Position numbers and translations under genes: made by a program. From positions 248,001 to 312,000 of the forward strand of contig NW_019091549.1 in the NCBI RefSeq assembly GCF_001949145.1: a DNA stretch of 64,000 nt, read 5' to 3'. Positions 22,301 to 33,100 of this stretch are shown here, one piece after another (position 1 is the first letter of the stretch; every line of letters begins with the position of its first letter). The notes beneath the pieces are model-generated. The model did not search any database. It worked only from the letters and a program-made list of their open reading frames with translations, and was not told the origin of the DNA. The DNA comes from Acanthaster planci (taxonomy: Eukaryota; Echinodermata; Asteroidea; Valvatida; Acanthasteridae).

Positions 22301-24849
22301 CGGAGCTGGGTTTTGTTATTAGGTCATGTCATAGCATTTTCAATAGAGGGGGCTTTCTAATAATCCTTTACACTCATTCCACAACATTGAAAGACGACAC
22401 AACTTTAACTCACTTTGCCCATTGTTTTCAGAATCTTGGAAGATTCTGTTTCTTTTCTTTCTGTTTTTTAAATTTTTGAGTTAACTGTCGCTAGTTCTGT
22501 TTGGTTTAACATTTCAATGCACTTTATGTATTCAACAGATTATTTTAGTGCACAAAGTGAATCCTAGAGCATGTTTTGTTCCTCGGCTTTTTAGTTTTTT
22601 GTTTGTTTTTTTCATTCTATTTTCCTTTTAGAAATCTACTTATTTACATTTAAGTCACTGAAAAACAATGTTTAACAGACACTTCAGTTTAACTGTATTT
22701 TGTCTTTGATGAATCTAGTTTTAAATTCCAATGACTTATAAAATGCACATTACCAGTAAGTAATTACTGTTGGGAGATGGGTATTTTATTTAGTTATTTA
22801 TTTTTATTTTAAGGTGTGCCTAAAGGAAGAAGTTCAACTACATGTAAATTAGGCATATCTTCCAAACATTTATGCAGAATTTCACCATGTTCTTGCTGTT
22901 CATGCTCCAGGGGGAGAGTTTAATATTAAGAATATTGATTACACTGTCTGCGTTATCACAGAAAGATGAGCTTGGTGTGGTGAGGAATGTAAAATCAATC
23001 ACTTCATGGAAACTGTCAAAATATTTGAGGGGGAACATCCAGCTTTGAATTGATTGTACAGAGGGCGGTGCAACAGTATATGTTGGTATCACTGATCATA
23101 AATGGGTCATTCCATGAGGTTGGAGCACAGTTTGTGACGGTGTCAATAGTTACATCTGCAACTTTTACCACCTGTCATGACCTGTAGAGAAGGTCATCTA
23201 CTCTGTAAAAATGACACACAACTCTGTATTCGGCCCTGCAAGATGTATAACATTGTCAGTTTGGAATTCACATGCAGGGAAGTGGCTGTTCACTTTTTAC
23301 GGAACCCATGTAACAACGGATGCTGTCAGAGACTGTGCCCCAACCCCATGGAATGACCCCAATGCTTGTACCAGGTGCAGAACGGCTCCTTACAGTATTC
23401 ATCATTCATAATATCCATCCACTTCACGACAGGCCCCCCTCCCCCAAACCTGTTTACATTGCCTGGAAGTGTTCCTTCACCTGCAAAGCAAGGACAAAGC
23501 GTGAGCATGGGGATATACCAGTGAAGTGAATGGTGCACGCGCGAAGCAAAGATGGCACACCATCTGCAGAAACTGGTCAAGCATGCTCAGTATGTCCAGT
23601 GCCAAGTGCACACAAACCTGTGGATCCACGCAATGCTTTTCCACCAAAGGGTCGCTGTACACATAGATTAAAGGTGCCCACACTTGCCACTAAGGTCAAC
23701 AGTGTCACCAATGACAGGGAAACATCCTTTTGTTCCATGTGTTTTCAGTCCTCTATAGTACAAGTAAAAGATGTACATCCATCCTGCACTAATAACAGTC
23801 TGTCGCAATAGTTCAATTGCCTTAAGTTTTCATGAAGATTTATTTAAATCCTACCGTAAATTCATTTCAAACACTATCATGTCACCAGCTGAGTATTTTG
23901 TGCAAATACCATTTGTGAAATTTATTTATATTGAAATGTATGCATTGATAATAATGTTGCAAATTAATAAAATAATCATTACTTTCAACTTTGTCAGAGT
24001 GCACAGTGGTATGTAACTGATTGAAACGACGTCATTTAGAATTACTGCACATGGAGGCACAGTTACAGGTCAATGACTTCTAAAGTTACGCCACAGTTTT
24101 ATATTGACCAAGCACACCCTTCATATCAACATCGCCATCCTGTCTTGGTTCAAGGGCAGATGTACGGAAGTTTTAGAACAAGAGGCAGCACCTCCAGTGT
24201 GTCTGTGTTCCAAGAGCAAGAATGGCCTCAAAATCATGAAATCCTTGCTTGTCTACCTTAATCATCAATCATCAAATGGAGCCCATCCGGCATGTTGGCA
24301 GTTGAACCTACAGACTACATGTATTTTATATATTTTCAATTAATGCACACCTAAATATCAGTCTGACAGAGAAATGACTATTTTCGGGAGTCCTATTATT
24401 GTAACCGTTACTGCCTTAACCACTTGCCAATGCTATTATTTTCTGCCGATACTTTTGACTTCGGTAAACAGGCAGGATATTGCTGCAGACTTTCTATAGG
24501 CAGCAAAACGTACAGCCAAATGCCACCGAGACCGATTCCAAAGTCATCTGAACAGCACCTGTACGATCTTACTGCAATCTCAGATAGCGGACTGATGACT
24601 ACCATGATGGGCCGTGCACAGAGGCCAAGTTCAACACACAATCTGCCTCCACAGGCTTCTCGAACTTTGTATGTTCAAAACATGGGGATTGGTGGTTTCC
24701 AATTATACATTTGAGGTGATTCAAAGCATGATTGACACTTCAACCAACTGTGCCTATGTGTACAGACAGCCAGCAGTGTTGCATTCGAGTCCATCCGAGT
24801 CACCGGTCATTCCAGAAGTCCAGTCACGAGGCCCTTCACAAGGCCAGCT

Positions 24850-25000
24850 GTAAGAAACAGCGAACAATGACAAAAGAATGCTTTTGTCACAGATCATTTG
24901 AATAGCTTGTGAATGGGCTTCAGACTGATGGACTCGTGATGGACTAACGGGGACTTTACAAGGACTTGTGGTGGACTCGAATACAACATTGATAACCAGA
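24850..25000 (+). repeat. GGACTTGTGG-type degenerate repeat (copy 1)
   Basis: The stretch runs ACAATGACAAAAGAATGCTTTT, TGAATAGCTTGTGA, then several GGACT(C/T)GTG(A/G) units and ACTCGAATACAACATTGATAA. A parallel segment lies at 26330-26465 with the same order of landmarks, and a further GGACTTG-rich stretch is at 25790-25855. Confidence 0.55.
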
Positions 25001-25243
25001 TCACGTTCTTAAGTCCTAAGGCACGGAGTAATTCAATAATCCTACAACAGATTTGCATTACGTTGGATGTAACACAGCCACCATTACTTTACATGGAAAG
25101 CTGTGTACTGGATATGTTTGAGCGCAAATTGGATAATTGGAGGGATCAGGAAGCTTCAGAACGGAAATTTCAAGGAACTGGGAGTTCTGATTGTCCCAAC
25201 AGATGCCGGTAAAGCCGCTGACGGAGCTTGACTGAGCCTTGTG

Positions 25244-25403
25244 TCATCTGTACTCGGTGAATGGTTTGATGCCGATCTCGCCGCAGAGCTCGGCCATCGG
25301 CTGCTCCCACCGCTTCTCAAAGTAGATGTTCAGCAGCAGCTTGGCCCTGGGTGCTGCCTGCACCACCCAGGGGATGTACAGGCTTGTCAACTTGCCAATG
25401 TGC
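25244..25403 (-). CDS. COQ4: COQ4 exon 6 (last coding exon)
   Basis: The acceptor is tttggccgctcag. It completes the split Arg codon AG|G and encodes [39 protein letters not shown], then [10 protein letters not shown] and a TGA stop. The YIPW and YFEKRWE elements match the C-terminus of the family. Confidence 0.95.
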
Positions 25404-28400
25404 CTGAGCGGCCAAAAACAACAACAGTGAAAGATATACATGTACACTGTGGGCCACTGATGGAGTCTAGTTGGCGAAGTGGTTCTTTCCTCACCGTTCG
25501 CCCCTGCGACCCGGGCTCAATTCCCTGTTCCTTCCACAGANTCAGTCCCCAACCTGATTCTGAGAGTTGTCGCCTAGAACTTCCTTTTTGTACTTCTTAT
25601 AAATTGAAGTTGGCATCTTCGGTGTACACGTGCACATGCATCCAGAGTGAAACTCTCTCAAACTTCACAGCCTTCACCATGTTCTGACCATTCTGTTGAT
25701 TAATTTGACGTAATCTGCTGTAAACAACCATTTCACAGCCGGATTAGGATTTGAAAATTTGGATTTGGAATCTGCCATATTCGGATAAAAATGGACTCCG
25801 ACTTGGCTCGGACTTGTGGTTTTGACTTGGACAAAATGGACTTGACAACATCACTGAGTAAAGCGTGTACCTTCTTTTGACGCGCAGGGGTCCAAACATC
25901 GCCCCCAGGGCCGTCATGGGCAGCCTCGTGTTGATCATCTCAAACCACTTGACGGTCACCTCGCCCAGCATGGTGGCGGGCATACCCAGCAGGGCATGGT
26001 TGAAGTCGTGTATTTCGCGGTATCGCTGCATCACGTACGCCAGGTCAGGGTCATCCACGAAGTGCACAGGCGTGCGCGAATCCGACGTGATCCTCTGCAA
26101 GTAAATGAAATCTCGTTATGTGCTGTATTGGCTTGTTGCAATTACAGGTAAGGGTGGCACAACCACAATCGGGGGAGGTCCACATCAAGGGGGAGGGATT
26201 AAGACCCGATCACAATCAACTTGGCTGCAAACACAAATTCAAATCTGTAATATCCAGTGTTGTAGTCTAGACCATCAAAAGACCAGACACAAGACCAGAC
26301 ATAAGACCAGGCACAACACCAGTCACAAGTAACAGGGTGAACAGTGACAAAGGAAAGCTTTTGTTGCAGTTCAGTTCTGAATAGCTTGTGACTTGAATTC
26401 AGACTGGAGGTCTTTTGTGGTCTTGTGAAGGTCTTAAGTGGTCTCAACTACAACACTGGTAATATCATGGCAACTTTGGCAGATTGTCATCCTGAAAGAT
26501 CCTCCATCCAGCCGGTATCAACAGTAAGCAACAAGCAATCCCTGAACAAACCACAGGATGTGAATTTATGGGATTCACTGGAAGCAGGTAACAGTCAGGT
26601 ACATAAAGCAGATCTGGGCTTTCTTTGAAGAAATAAACCCAGCAGTGAAGCCGTTTCATCAAATCTTAACAGTAAAAACACTATGACTTGTAAACTCTCC
26701 ACCATGTGCCTTTTTCAGGAGGTAATTTCAGACTCTTTGAAGGTTTGGGGAATAACAGTAACAAGGGAACCGGGCACGCACCACTTTTGGTCAGGTGTTG
26801 GGTATGGGTTGCCCAACAAGGTGCAACTAATCACTCACATTCCTCTTCATGAAGTCGACGTACTCCCTTCCCAGGGTGCCTTGGGGCAGACTGGCCAAAC
26901 AGTCCATGTCCACTGTTCTCGTGTTGATTCTCGGTCTGTCACTGACAAATGGAAACACAAAATGATAAATGCTATATTACCAAAAGAAAGAATGCCAAAA
27001 CAAAGAAGTGTTTACGTATTCAAAGCTATCATCTCCTGCAAAAAGTAGATCATTGATTAACATACATTCACAGCTCAGCCATTCCTATTCCTCGACAGCC
27101 CATCGTGTGGTGGTCTTTAACGGTTGATGAAGCACTGGCTGGCTATCTTTTCCGTTACCACATGAAATTTCAATAGACTCCTGGGAAATCTGGTACCTTT
27201 TCCCTTGTACAGGTTGAATGTTTATACTCTTCATTTATTTGCAGAGTACTGCCAGCGAATGGGCATTTTGAGAGTCCCAAAGTCACACAACACTTGCTCC
27301 TTGCATTCTGCGCAACCCCATGCCGTAGCGCCACGTACGCACCAATCTTCACATGAGGAGATTATTTACAAATGTACAACTACTCACAAGACTCGGCTGT
27401 TTCTGATTCCCTTCCTTGATTCCTGAGGGCCCTAAAGCAGGCTTTCTTATCGGACACGTAATTCAACCTATTTTTATATTTTTTTTTTCTTTCTGGCTGT
27501 CACTTTGATCACCAGTGTGGGGACCGTTGTTTTCTTTGTTCTATATAATTTGTCTTGTTAACGTTATGTGCGGGGCTGCATACCCGCAGGTAATAGCAGT
27601 TTATTTCACTTTGGCAGTCACTGACCCACATAACTGTTATTTGTCTTGTTATGGATTCGGAATTTCGTCCTTGGTCCCTGCTACTGCTTATATGTGTGTT
27701 TTGGTTGTTTTTTACATACTTTTTGTTCAATTTTGCTTTGTCTGTTCTTGTGATGGCCAAATAAATAATAATAATAATAAGAGGCACGTAAGCATGGAAG
27801 ATTTGCAGGCACATCACGTAAGCTCATGTCTTTTTGAGCTGTGGGCTTCTGAGAAGAACAAGCCATTTCAACCCGACGTTACAAGCTAATCTGTCAAACT
27901 CTAAGCATGACCCTAGTCTAGCAGTCTCCTGATGGTGCACTGAGCACAGTGCTTGAGATATCAAGTTGAAAAAGTGCTTCCTTGAAGAACCAGGCAGCTC
28001 AAAAATAGATGTTCACTTCTGTGGTGTCACCGCAAACCTCCCACACTTTCTTCATTTTCATCCTAAAAACCTACCTGTCTCTGTCAATTTATACCGTTTT
28101 CTTACATCTTGAAAATTTATAGCCGTGTTTGTAAGTTTGCCAGAGGTGTGGTTCTGCTGTCAGTTAAAAGTAAATCAAGGGATTGGGTGGCTGAAGATGG
28201 TAATTGCACCACTGATAAGGAGCAACGGTAATGCACAATTACGGTAAATAATTTCAACACGATTAAACGGGGCGACTTTTCTACAAAACGAGGTTGAATA
28301 CTGCAGCCTTGTCCTCCGTGGAATAAACATGACTGCCTGCTAAGATACGTGTACAAGAACATTGCAGCAATGAGACCAACAGGTGAAAGTTTTGCCGCAG

Positions 28401-30575
28401 AGTAGCAGGGTCAGTCTCCCTCATCGGAGCATGTCCACTTTCCACATTGTCTCATTTTACCGGCCGTCAACTCACTCGAGTATCTGTGTGCCCTCGGCAT
28501 CAGCTAGCATCTTGTCGCGAAGCCTCTGTAATGCGTAGTGTCCGGTCACCTCGCCTAGTGTTGCAACCATATCTGTCACAGTGCACAAAACTTGTCATTT
28601 TCTACCTTTGAATTGAAAACCTGAACCATACGAGAGAAAAAAAAGAGGACAGTGTCCTCCAACCCACAGAAGTAGCTTGGCGGCCCACCAAGTTTTACTT
28701 GTCTCCCGCCAAGTTTAAAAAGTACCTGCCAAGCTTTAAAATCTGGCAGCCAAGTTTTGACTTATAAACTGGTCTACAATTAGATAAAAATGTAAAAAAA
28801 ATTGCATCCGAATTTTGGGTGAAAAACATCTCGTTGTAACATGCCCACAAAGGCAGAAACCCTTAATTCCAAAAATGGGAAGCGAGGTCCTGAAGGTCTG
28901 CTTTTCAATATTTTTCAGTTTCAACCACGATTTAAAATCTGGAGAAAAACTGGGTAATCCTTATTCTCAGCTGTATTCTAGATGGAAACCATGCCAATTA
29001 TAGAACAATACACACACCCAACAGATTTTACAGTGGGTCGCCTGCTAGGTGTAGCAAGATCCAACAGGTCAGCTGTCCCTGAGGGCCAATCAGCCTACCA
29101 GCCAATTTAAGATCAGTGGCTTTTTACTCAGGCTGACTAACACTGTCTTTAGACTTGGGAGTTTCTACTGCTCCTGTTGACTGCCAAGTTCAACAGAAAC
29201 CCTCCCCCCAGTAAGGAACCCCCTTTCCTCATTCAAATCCCCCAAATAAACGGCCACGCTTCATAACCTTATGGAACTTGAAAATGTCAGGGGCTGGATA
29301 CAGACATCTTTTCAACAACTCTAATAATTACAAGTACATTACACCATAGAGTCGGTGTAATTATGTTGGTGTCTACAATGGACCTGGCTCAAATATTATG
29401 TTTATCAGTTTGAATCACCAGAATTCTACAAATAACCTTTTTGTAGATTTGGTCATAATTCCGCATTACTCTTGCCAGATTATGACAAAATGTCAAAAGA
29501 GGTGATTTGCAAAATTCCAGTCACTCGGATTAGTGTTCAATTTGCACTGAGATCTTTGAGAAGGCTTGATTTAATGGCAAAGTGGGAAAAACAAGTAATT
29601 TATGAAGTTCATTACCATCTCGATACGGGTCATAGAATGACATGAAGGCTGATCCCATCGCAAGCAGTCCCTTCTGTAGCACAGTAGTTGGGATGTGTTC
29701 ATCGTATAAACACGGATTGTCGTCGCTGGCCTGGGAACCAAACTGATTGGTGACTTGGTCTTTATCTGAGCAAAAAAAAAGGCATAAAAATGAGATTTGA
29801 AATGAGATGTGCAATATACATGTACTGTCTGTCATTATCCATGATTATTAGCGCATGAAAATAGGAATGCCTAAGTACTTTATCATATAAAGAAAAAATA
29901 AACATTTCATCAGAACTCTGTAGCACATAGGCCTAAATAAAATTGAGATATATGAATCAGAATATTGGGGGTTAGCTGAAGTTTCATTAATTGCAAAATT
30001 TGAGGTAAACATATTGCTCCAGGAGACAAGAGAGAGGGACCTACAGTACCCCCAGAACTGTGGGGTCTGTCGTCTGCTGCACTCCCACACACTCCGCAGT
30101 GGACGACAGACCCTAAAGTTTTGGGGGTAAAAGACATGCATAGGCTTTGTGAAAGGGTCCTGAAAGTAAATAACACCTAAGGATTACCAAAGTTTAAAAG
30201 AAATGTTACCACAGCCAAATGTTATGGATGTCAAAACTTTGCATGCTACAAAACCTACGCTGAAGTGCGGTGATAAAAATATTAAATAATTCTATAGTAC
30301 AGGCCCTAAATGAAATTTTAAAAATTATCAAGTCAGGGGATCTTCTTACCATCTAAATTGGCCGCAAAGTTTTCATCACCATGGCGACCGAGGTTTTCCT
30401 CGTGTTCCCTTTGGTTGATGCTTTCACAGTAGCTGTGTTGCCCTTCCAACCCGAATTGTGCAGTTGTCGATGCAAGCCTACCAAATTTTCGGCCACCAAT
30501 TTGACCCTTTAAATGCCGATATCGACAAACTAAACCATTTCTCAACTGTGCTATGATAACCTTAGAGTGTGCCAT
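25244..30575 (-). CDS. COQ4: COQ4, ubiquinone biosynthesis protein, mitochondrial (complete, six exons)
   Basis: Exons 30575-30350, 29765-29616, 28572-28476, 26941-26839, 26094-25871 and 25403-25244 join in phase to a 319-residue protein ending in TGA at 25244-25246. COQ4 acts at the mitochondrial inner membrane in the coenzyme Q biosynthetic complex. The diagnostic zinc motif HDxxH-x11-E is intact (HDFNH in exon 5, then E 12 residues later). Other family landmarks are [58 protein letters not shown] and YFEKRWEQ. The N-terminus is rich in Arg/Lys and poor in acidic residues for about 40 residues, as expected of a mitochondrial presequence. The protein is longer than the human one (265 aa from memory) because of a longer N-terminal part (exon 1). 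It faces away from the kinase gene on the plus strand. Confidence 0.96.
25440..25530 (+). repeat. tRNA-like SINE head in COQ4 intron 5
   Basis: An A-box-like TAGTTGGCGAAGTGG at 25469-25482 is followed by a B-box-like CCGGGCTCAATTCCC at about 25511-25525. The single undetermined base at 25541 lies just downstream. Confidence 0.45.
25871..26094 (-). CDS. COQ4: COQ4 exon 5 (metal-binding motif)
   Basis: The acceptor is catttacttgcag and the donor is AAAAGAAG|gtacac. It encodes [52 protein letters not shown] and [15 protein letters not shown]. It carries the full HDxxH-x11-E motif that defines the family. Confidence 0.96.
26279..26330 (+). repeat. short imperfect tandem repeat of AAGACCAGACAC
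   Basis: About five units of 10-12 bases (AGACCAGACACA, AGACCAGACATA, AGACCAGGCACA, ACACCAGTCACA) run in tandem inside the COQ4 intron between exons 4 and 5. Confidence 0.7.
26330..26465 (+). repeat. GGTCTTGTGG-type degenerate repeat (copy 2)
   Basis: It parallels 24850-25000: ACAGTGACAAAGGAAAGCTTTT, TGAATAGCTTGTGA, GGTCTTGTGAAGGTCTTAAG and ACTACAACACTGGTAA in the same order. It lies in the COQ4 intron between exons 4 and 5. Confidence 0.5.
26839..26941 (-). CDS. COQ4: COQ4 exon 4 with two acceptors six bases apart
   Basis: The exon encodes [18 protein letters not shown] then [16 protein letters not shown], donor AGGAAT|gtgagt. Two AG acceptors are possible: ..atttgtcag|TGACAG and, six bases further, ..tgacag|ACCG. 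Both keep frame. The upstream one restores the family length (IL-D-D-RPRI) and is preferred; the downstream one would drop two residues. Confidence 0.92.
27490..27781 (+). repeat. possible 3' end of a non-LTR retrotransposon ending in (AATA)n
   Basis: A T-rich segment ends GATGGCCAAATAAATAATAATAATAATAA. Short A-rich microsatellite tails after a GGCCAAATAAA-type end are characteristic of CR1/L2-like retrotransposon 3' ends. A 124-codon frame opens at 27515, but its hydrophobic, unfamiliar sequence does not look like a reverse transcriptase, so only a UTR fragment would be present. It lies in COQ4 intron 3. Confidence 0.35.
28476..28572 (-). CDS. COQ4: COQ4 exon 3
   Basis: The acceptor is gcactgtgacag and the donor is ATACTCGA|gtgagt. 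It encodes [20 protein letters not shown] and then [11 protein letters not shown], matching the segment MVA.LGE.TG...L..LR in other COQ4 proteins. It ends with two bases of a split codon. Confidence 0.93.
28670..28765 (+). repeat. CCACCAAGTTT-type internally repetitive segment (copy 1)
   Basis: The motif (G/C)CCA(C/G)CAAGTTT or GCCAAGTTT recurs about every 20-25 bases (cccaccaagtttta, ccgccaagttt, ctgccaagcttt, cagccaagtttt). A similar segment lies at 33001-33100 and looser ones at 36174-36235 and 36520-36555. Confidence 0.55.
29616..29765 (-). CDS. COQ4: COQ4 exon 2
   Basis: The acceptor is tgcctttttttttgctcag and the donor is CGAGATG|gtaatg. It encodes [29 protein letters not shown] and [10 protein letters not shown], the conserved start of the COQ4 fold. 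Both flanking Asp codons are split G|AT, so phases agree on both sides. Confidence 0.95.
30047..30129. mobile_element. 83-bp foldback hairpin in COQ4 intron 1
   Basis: The left arm TACCCCCAGAACTGTGGGGT continues with CTGTCGTC and the right arm is GACGACAGACCCTAAAGTTT followed by TGGGGGTA. Apart from about four mismatches the arms of roughly 30 bases are complementary, around a GC-rich loop. This is the form of a small foldback MITE. Confidence 0.7.
30350..30575 (-). CDS. COQ4: COQ4 exon 1
   Basis: It starts at the ATG whose complement is 30573-30575 and encodes 75 codons plus one base (G of a split Asp codon), donor TTAGATG|gtaaga. It contains the presumed mitochondrial targeting sequence ([14 protein letters not shown], then [17 protein letters not shown]). 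No other in-frame ATG precedes it closely. The second half ([18 protein letters not shown]) is hydrophilic and has no counterpart I recall in vertebrates. Confidence 0.88.
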
Positions 30576-31032
30576 GATTACAGAAGTTCAGATTCCTTAG
30601 CAAAATGCTGACAATATTTGCGTACTTTTCTGAACATCTTGACTGTGTAAATATAAACATGTGTTCCTTAAATGCTAATGAGGCCAAATTTAACCAATCA
30701 TTTAGCAACGATTTTCAGTTGACCTCCGAAGTTGCCTATCTAATGAAGTCTGGCTCCGAGCCAGTTATGTATCGAGTGTTTTCAGATTATCATCTGTGAG
30801 GAAGCGGAGGCAATTACCAGACGTCGAAAGGGTGACAAGCCGGATACTAGGCATGCAAGGAGCAGACGAAGTCCACTCCAAATTGGTCCTTAAATCAACT
30901 CCATTTTGGCCCGTGGAATGACTGTCAGTGAAAAGTGTTCTCAGTCGGATACTCCTTTATGAAAAACACAGTCCATCATTCAGCCACTACTTGTCAGTTC
31001 TGCTCTGTGAGTGAATACACCGCCGTTGCCAG
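30576..31032 (+). promoter_or_regulatory. candidate divergent promoter and 5' untranslated exon of the kinase gene
   Basis: The segment upstream of the COQ4 start is relatively GC-rich near 30790-30870 and ends at a strong splice donor, GTTGCCAG|gtaagc (donor at 31033). It contains a CCAAT (AACCAATCA near 30692). The simplest model is a shared head-to-head promoter with a non-coding first exon of the NEK6/7 gene ending at 31032. No transcript evidence is available, so this is an inference from the donor and gene orientation. Confidence 0.3.
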
Positions 31033-31723
31033 GTAAGCGTTTGCTGTGTTCTGTATTTTCTTGCCTTGTTCGCTGTGGCATGTGTCGTGTGTCTGCTGTG
31101 CCAGCGCACACAGCCTGCATGCTATATACACTTGTACATGTACAGTGTACGATGCAGGCCTTAACTAAAATCCTGTGACTTGTACCATAGTTTTACTATT
31201 CTGTTTTCCTTCCTCCATGCTTGTACCCTTTACACACAGTTCCTTCAAACAGTTAAGACATTAAGGAAAGAGTTCCATATACCTACATCATACATGCTCC
31301 ACTTGACACCCGGCACACGAACATTATGAGACTGGTATGAAAAATTCTAAAGAATTGGTATTTTTCCTGCTAAATCAACTTTTCTGGACATGTTTTTGTT
31401 TTCTGACGGCTAATAAGTCTCTGTAGGAAATATTTACTGGCATTTGTATATGGAACTCTTCCCGCTTAAATACAAGTTTCTGCATGCTGCAGTTGTCTGG
31501 TTGTCTGCTAGGCCTAACACCAGCATTTTTTCCTGTTCGATACAGAACTTAGGAGTTATATAGGCTCCAAAAAATTCTTGAAATCATCAATATCAACTTT
31601 TCCTCACACAATTTCCTCACACATTGCCAGCTAGGCTTAAAATAAACCAAAAAAATAGTAAACAGTACCCTCTGTGATGCGTACATACAAGTGAGTCTTT
31701 TTTACCAGTGATTTTCAAGCACA

Positions 31724-31800
31724 GGTCGTAGTCTAGTGGCTAACGCATACGTAATGGAGCCCACATGTGAAGCTCCCAGCTGGGTTCGATTCGTAGATAC
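31724..31800 (+). repeat. tRNA-like SINE head
   Basis: The A-box TAGTCTAGTGGCTAACGC at 31729-31746 and B-box TGGGTTCGATTC at 31781-31792 are correctly spaced for an internal RNA polymerase III promoter. Acceptor-stem pairing is poor, so this is probably a tRNA-derived SINE rather than a tRNA gene. Confidence 0.55.
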
Positions 31801-33000
31801 GTACATGTATACCCACTTTGTTTTTATCCCCAAAAATTAAGACTATTCTCCTTTGATATTTTTAAATTAACCTAAACATTTTATTACAGAATTTTGTTTT
31901 TCTGATTTGTGGCTGTGAAGGATTTTTATTAAAGGGAAGAATGTGCTATATTATAAAATGGTCTGGAAAGAGTTTCATGCATGGACATCACTTGACACCC
32001 TGTGCACAAATACTTTGTGACTTGTCTGAAAATCTTAGAGTTTTCTACTGTAAGTAGGAATGATTCAATATTTTCACTGTTATACTTGACTTTTGGAGAG
32101 ATGTTGTTACTTTCTGATGGCTTATATTAAACCACTGCAAGGGAAAATACACATAAGGGATTTCCATATACATGTATGGAACTCTCACCATGGTCTGATT
32201 CCCACCTTGTAAATACAAAAAGACAGTGATTTTGTTGGTGCAGAATCAGACTGACAATTTTTGGCCACAGAATCAGACTTGAAAATTAGTCCCCATTCCA
32301 GTTAAATATCCAAAAAGCCCTAAGTACTGTTTTCCTCAAGCATGTAAGGGGTCCTTAGCTTAGGGAGAAAACAGTCAATGCAGAAATATTCAGTTTTAAG
32401 TAAAACCCTGGATAAATAGTGTGGGGAAAACCCACAGAATCAGAAATGAACTGAAAAACTAATCAATGTTTTGACCTTGGAGGGAGTCTAACATCAGTCC
32501 ACATCGTTAGTATTATTTTTACCTTGAACATTGCCACTGGCCTACTGTACGTACAAGAAATACAAGCGACAAAACCGATATGCCCCATGCCCAAATGAAT
32601 ACGACTTAACTTGACTCAGGTATGAGCTCAACTAACCTGGGTACGAGTTAACTTGGTGCAAGTCAACCCATTTCACCAATATAGATATCTCACATTTCTA
32701 GAGGTTCCTTTACTTTTTAGGTCACAGTCACGTCCAGCCCGTAGCAGTGGGTACTTCCAAAAATTAGGGGCCATTTTTTTCTTGTCCCTGTCGCATCTGA
32801 CATATGATTTTGTAAACTGTTCAGAACACATTTTCTAATTTCCAAGAGTGATGAATTAATGCGAACTACCGTACCTGCCAAACAAATAGTAATAGTTTGA
32901 AATCAATTCCAGTGATATTTCCATGTCAAATAACAAAGGTCAGATGTAACAGGGACACAAAAAGGTCACATTTATAGACCCCTAGTTTCTGGAATTACCC

Positions 33001-33100
33001 AAGTAATCTGGTGGCCCACCAAGTTTTGCTTATTCCCACCAAGTTCATAAAATAGTCACCAACTTTAAGGTCTCAATGCCAAGTTTAATATCTCAGTGGT
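33001..33100 (+). repeat. CCACCAAGTTT-type internally repetitive segment (copy 2)
   Basis: It resembles 28670-28765: GGTGGCCCACCAAGTTTTGC, CCCACCAAGTTC, CACCAACTTT and TGCCAAGTTT in the same order, with similar spacing. Confidence 0.55.

Larger units (their letters stand above)
17927..25243. other. region between last visible WDR31-like exon and COQ4 3' end
   Basis: About 7.3 kb. It should contain the last exon and 3' UTR of the WDR31-like gene, but I could not identify the expected final WD40 blade on the plus strand. It holds a dispersed repeat at 18602-18913, a 177-codon open frame on the minus strand at 18796-19329, an isolated TTAACCACTTGCC at about 24416 resembling one end of the TTAA element, and a GGACTTGTGG-rich repeat at 24850-25000. 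Confidence 0.5.

Noticed and set aside
27515-27889. 124-codon hydrophobic frame as a membrane protein
   Set aside because: It lies in a T-rich, probably repeat-derived segment ending in (AATA)n, with no recognisable domain.
31724-31800. Functional tRNA gene
   Set aside because: A and B boxes are good but acceptor and anticodon stems do not pair convincingly; a SINE head is more likely.
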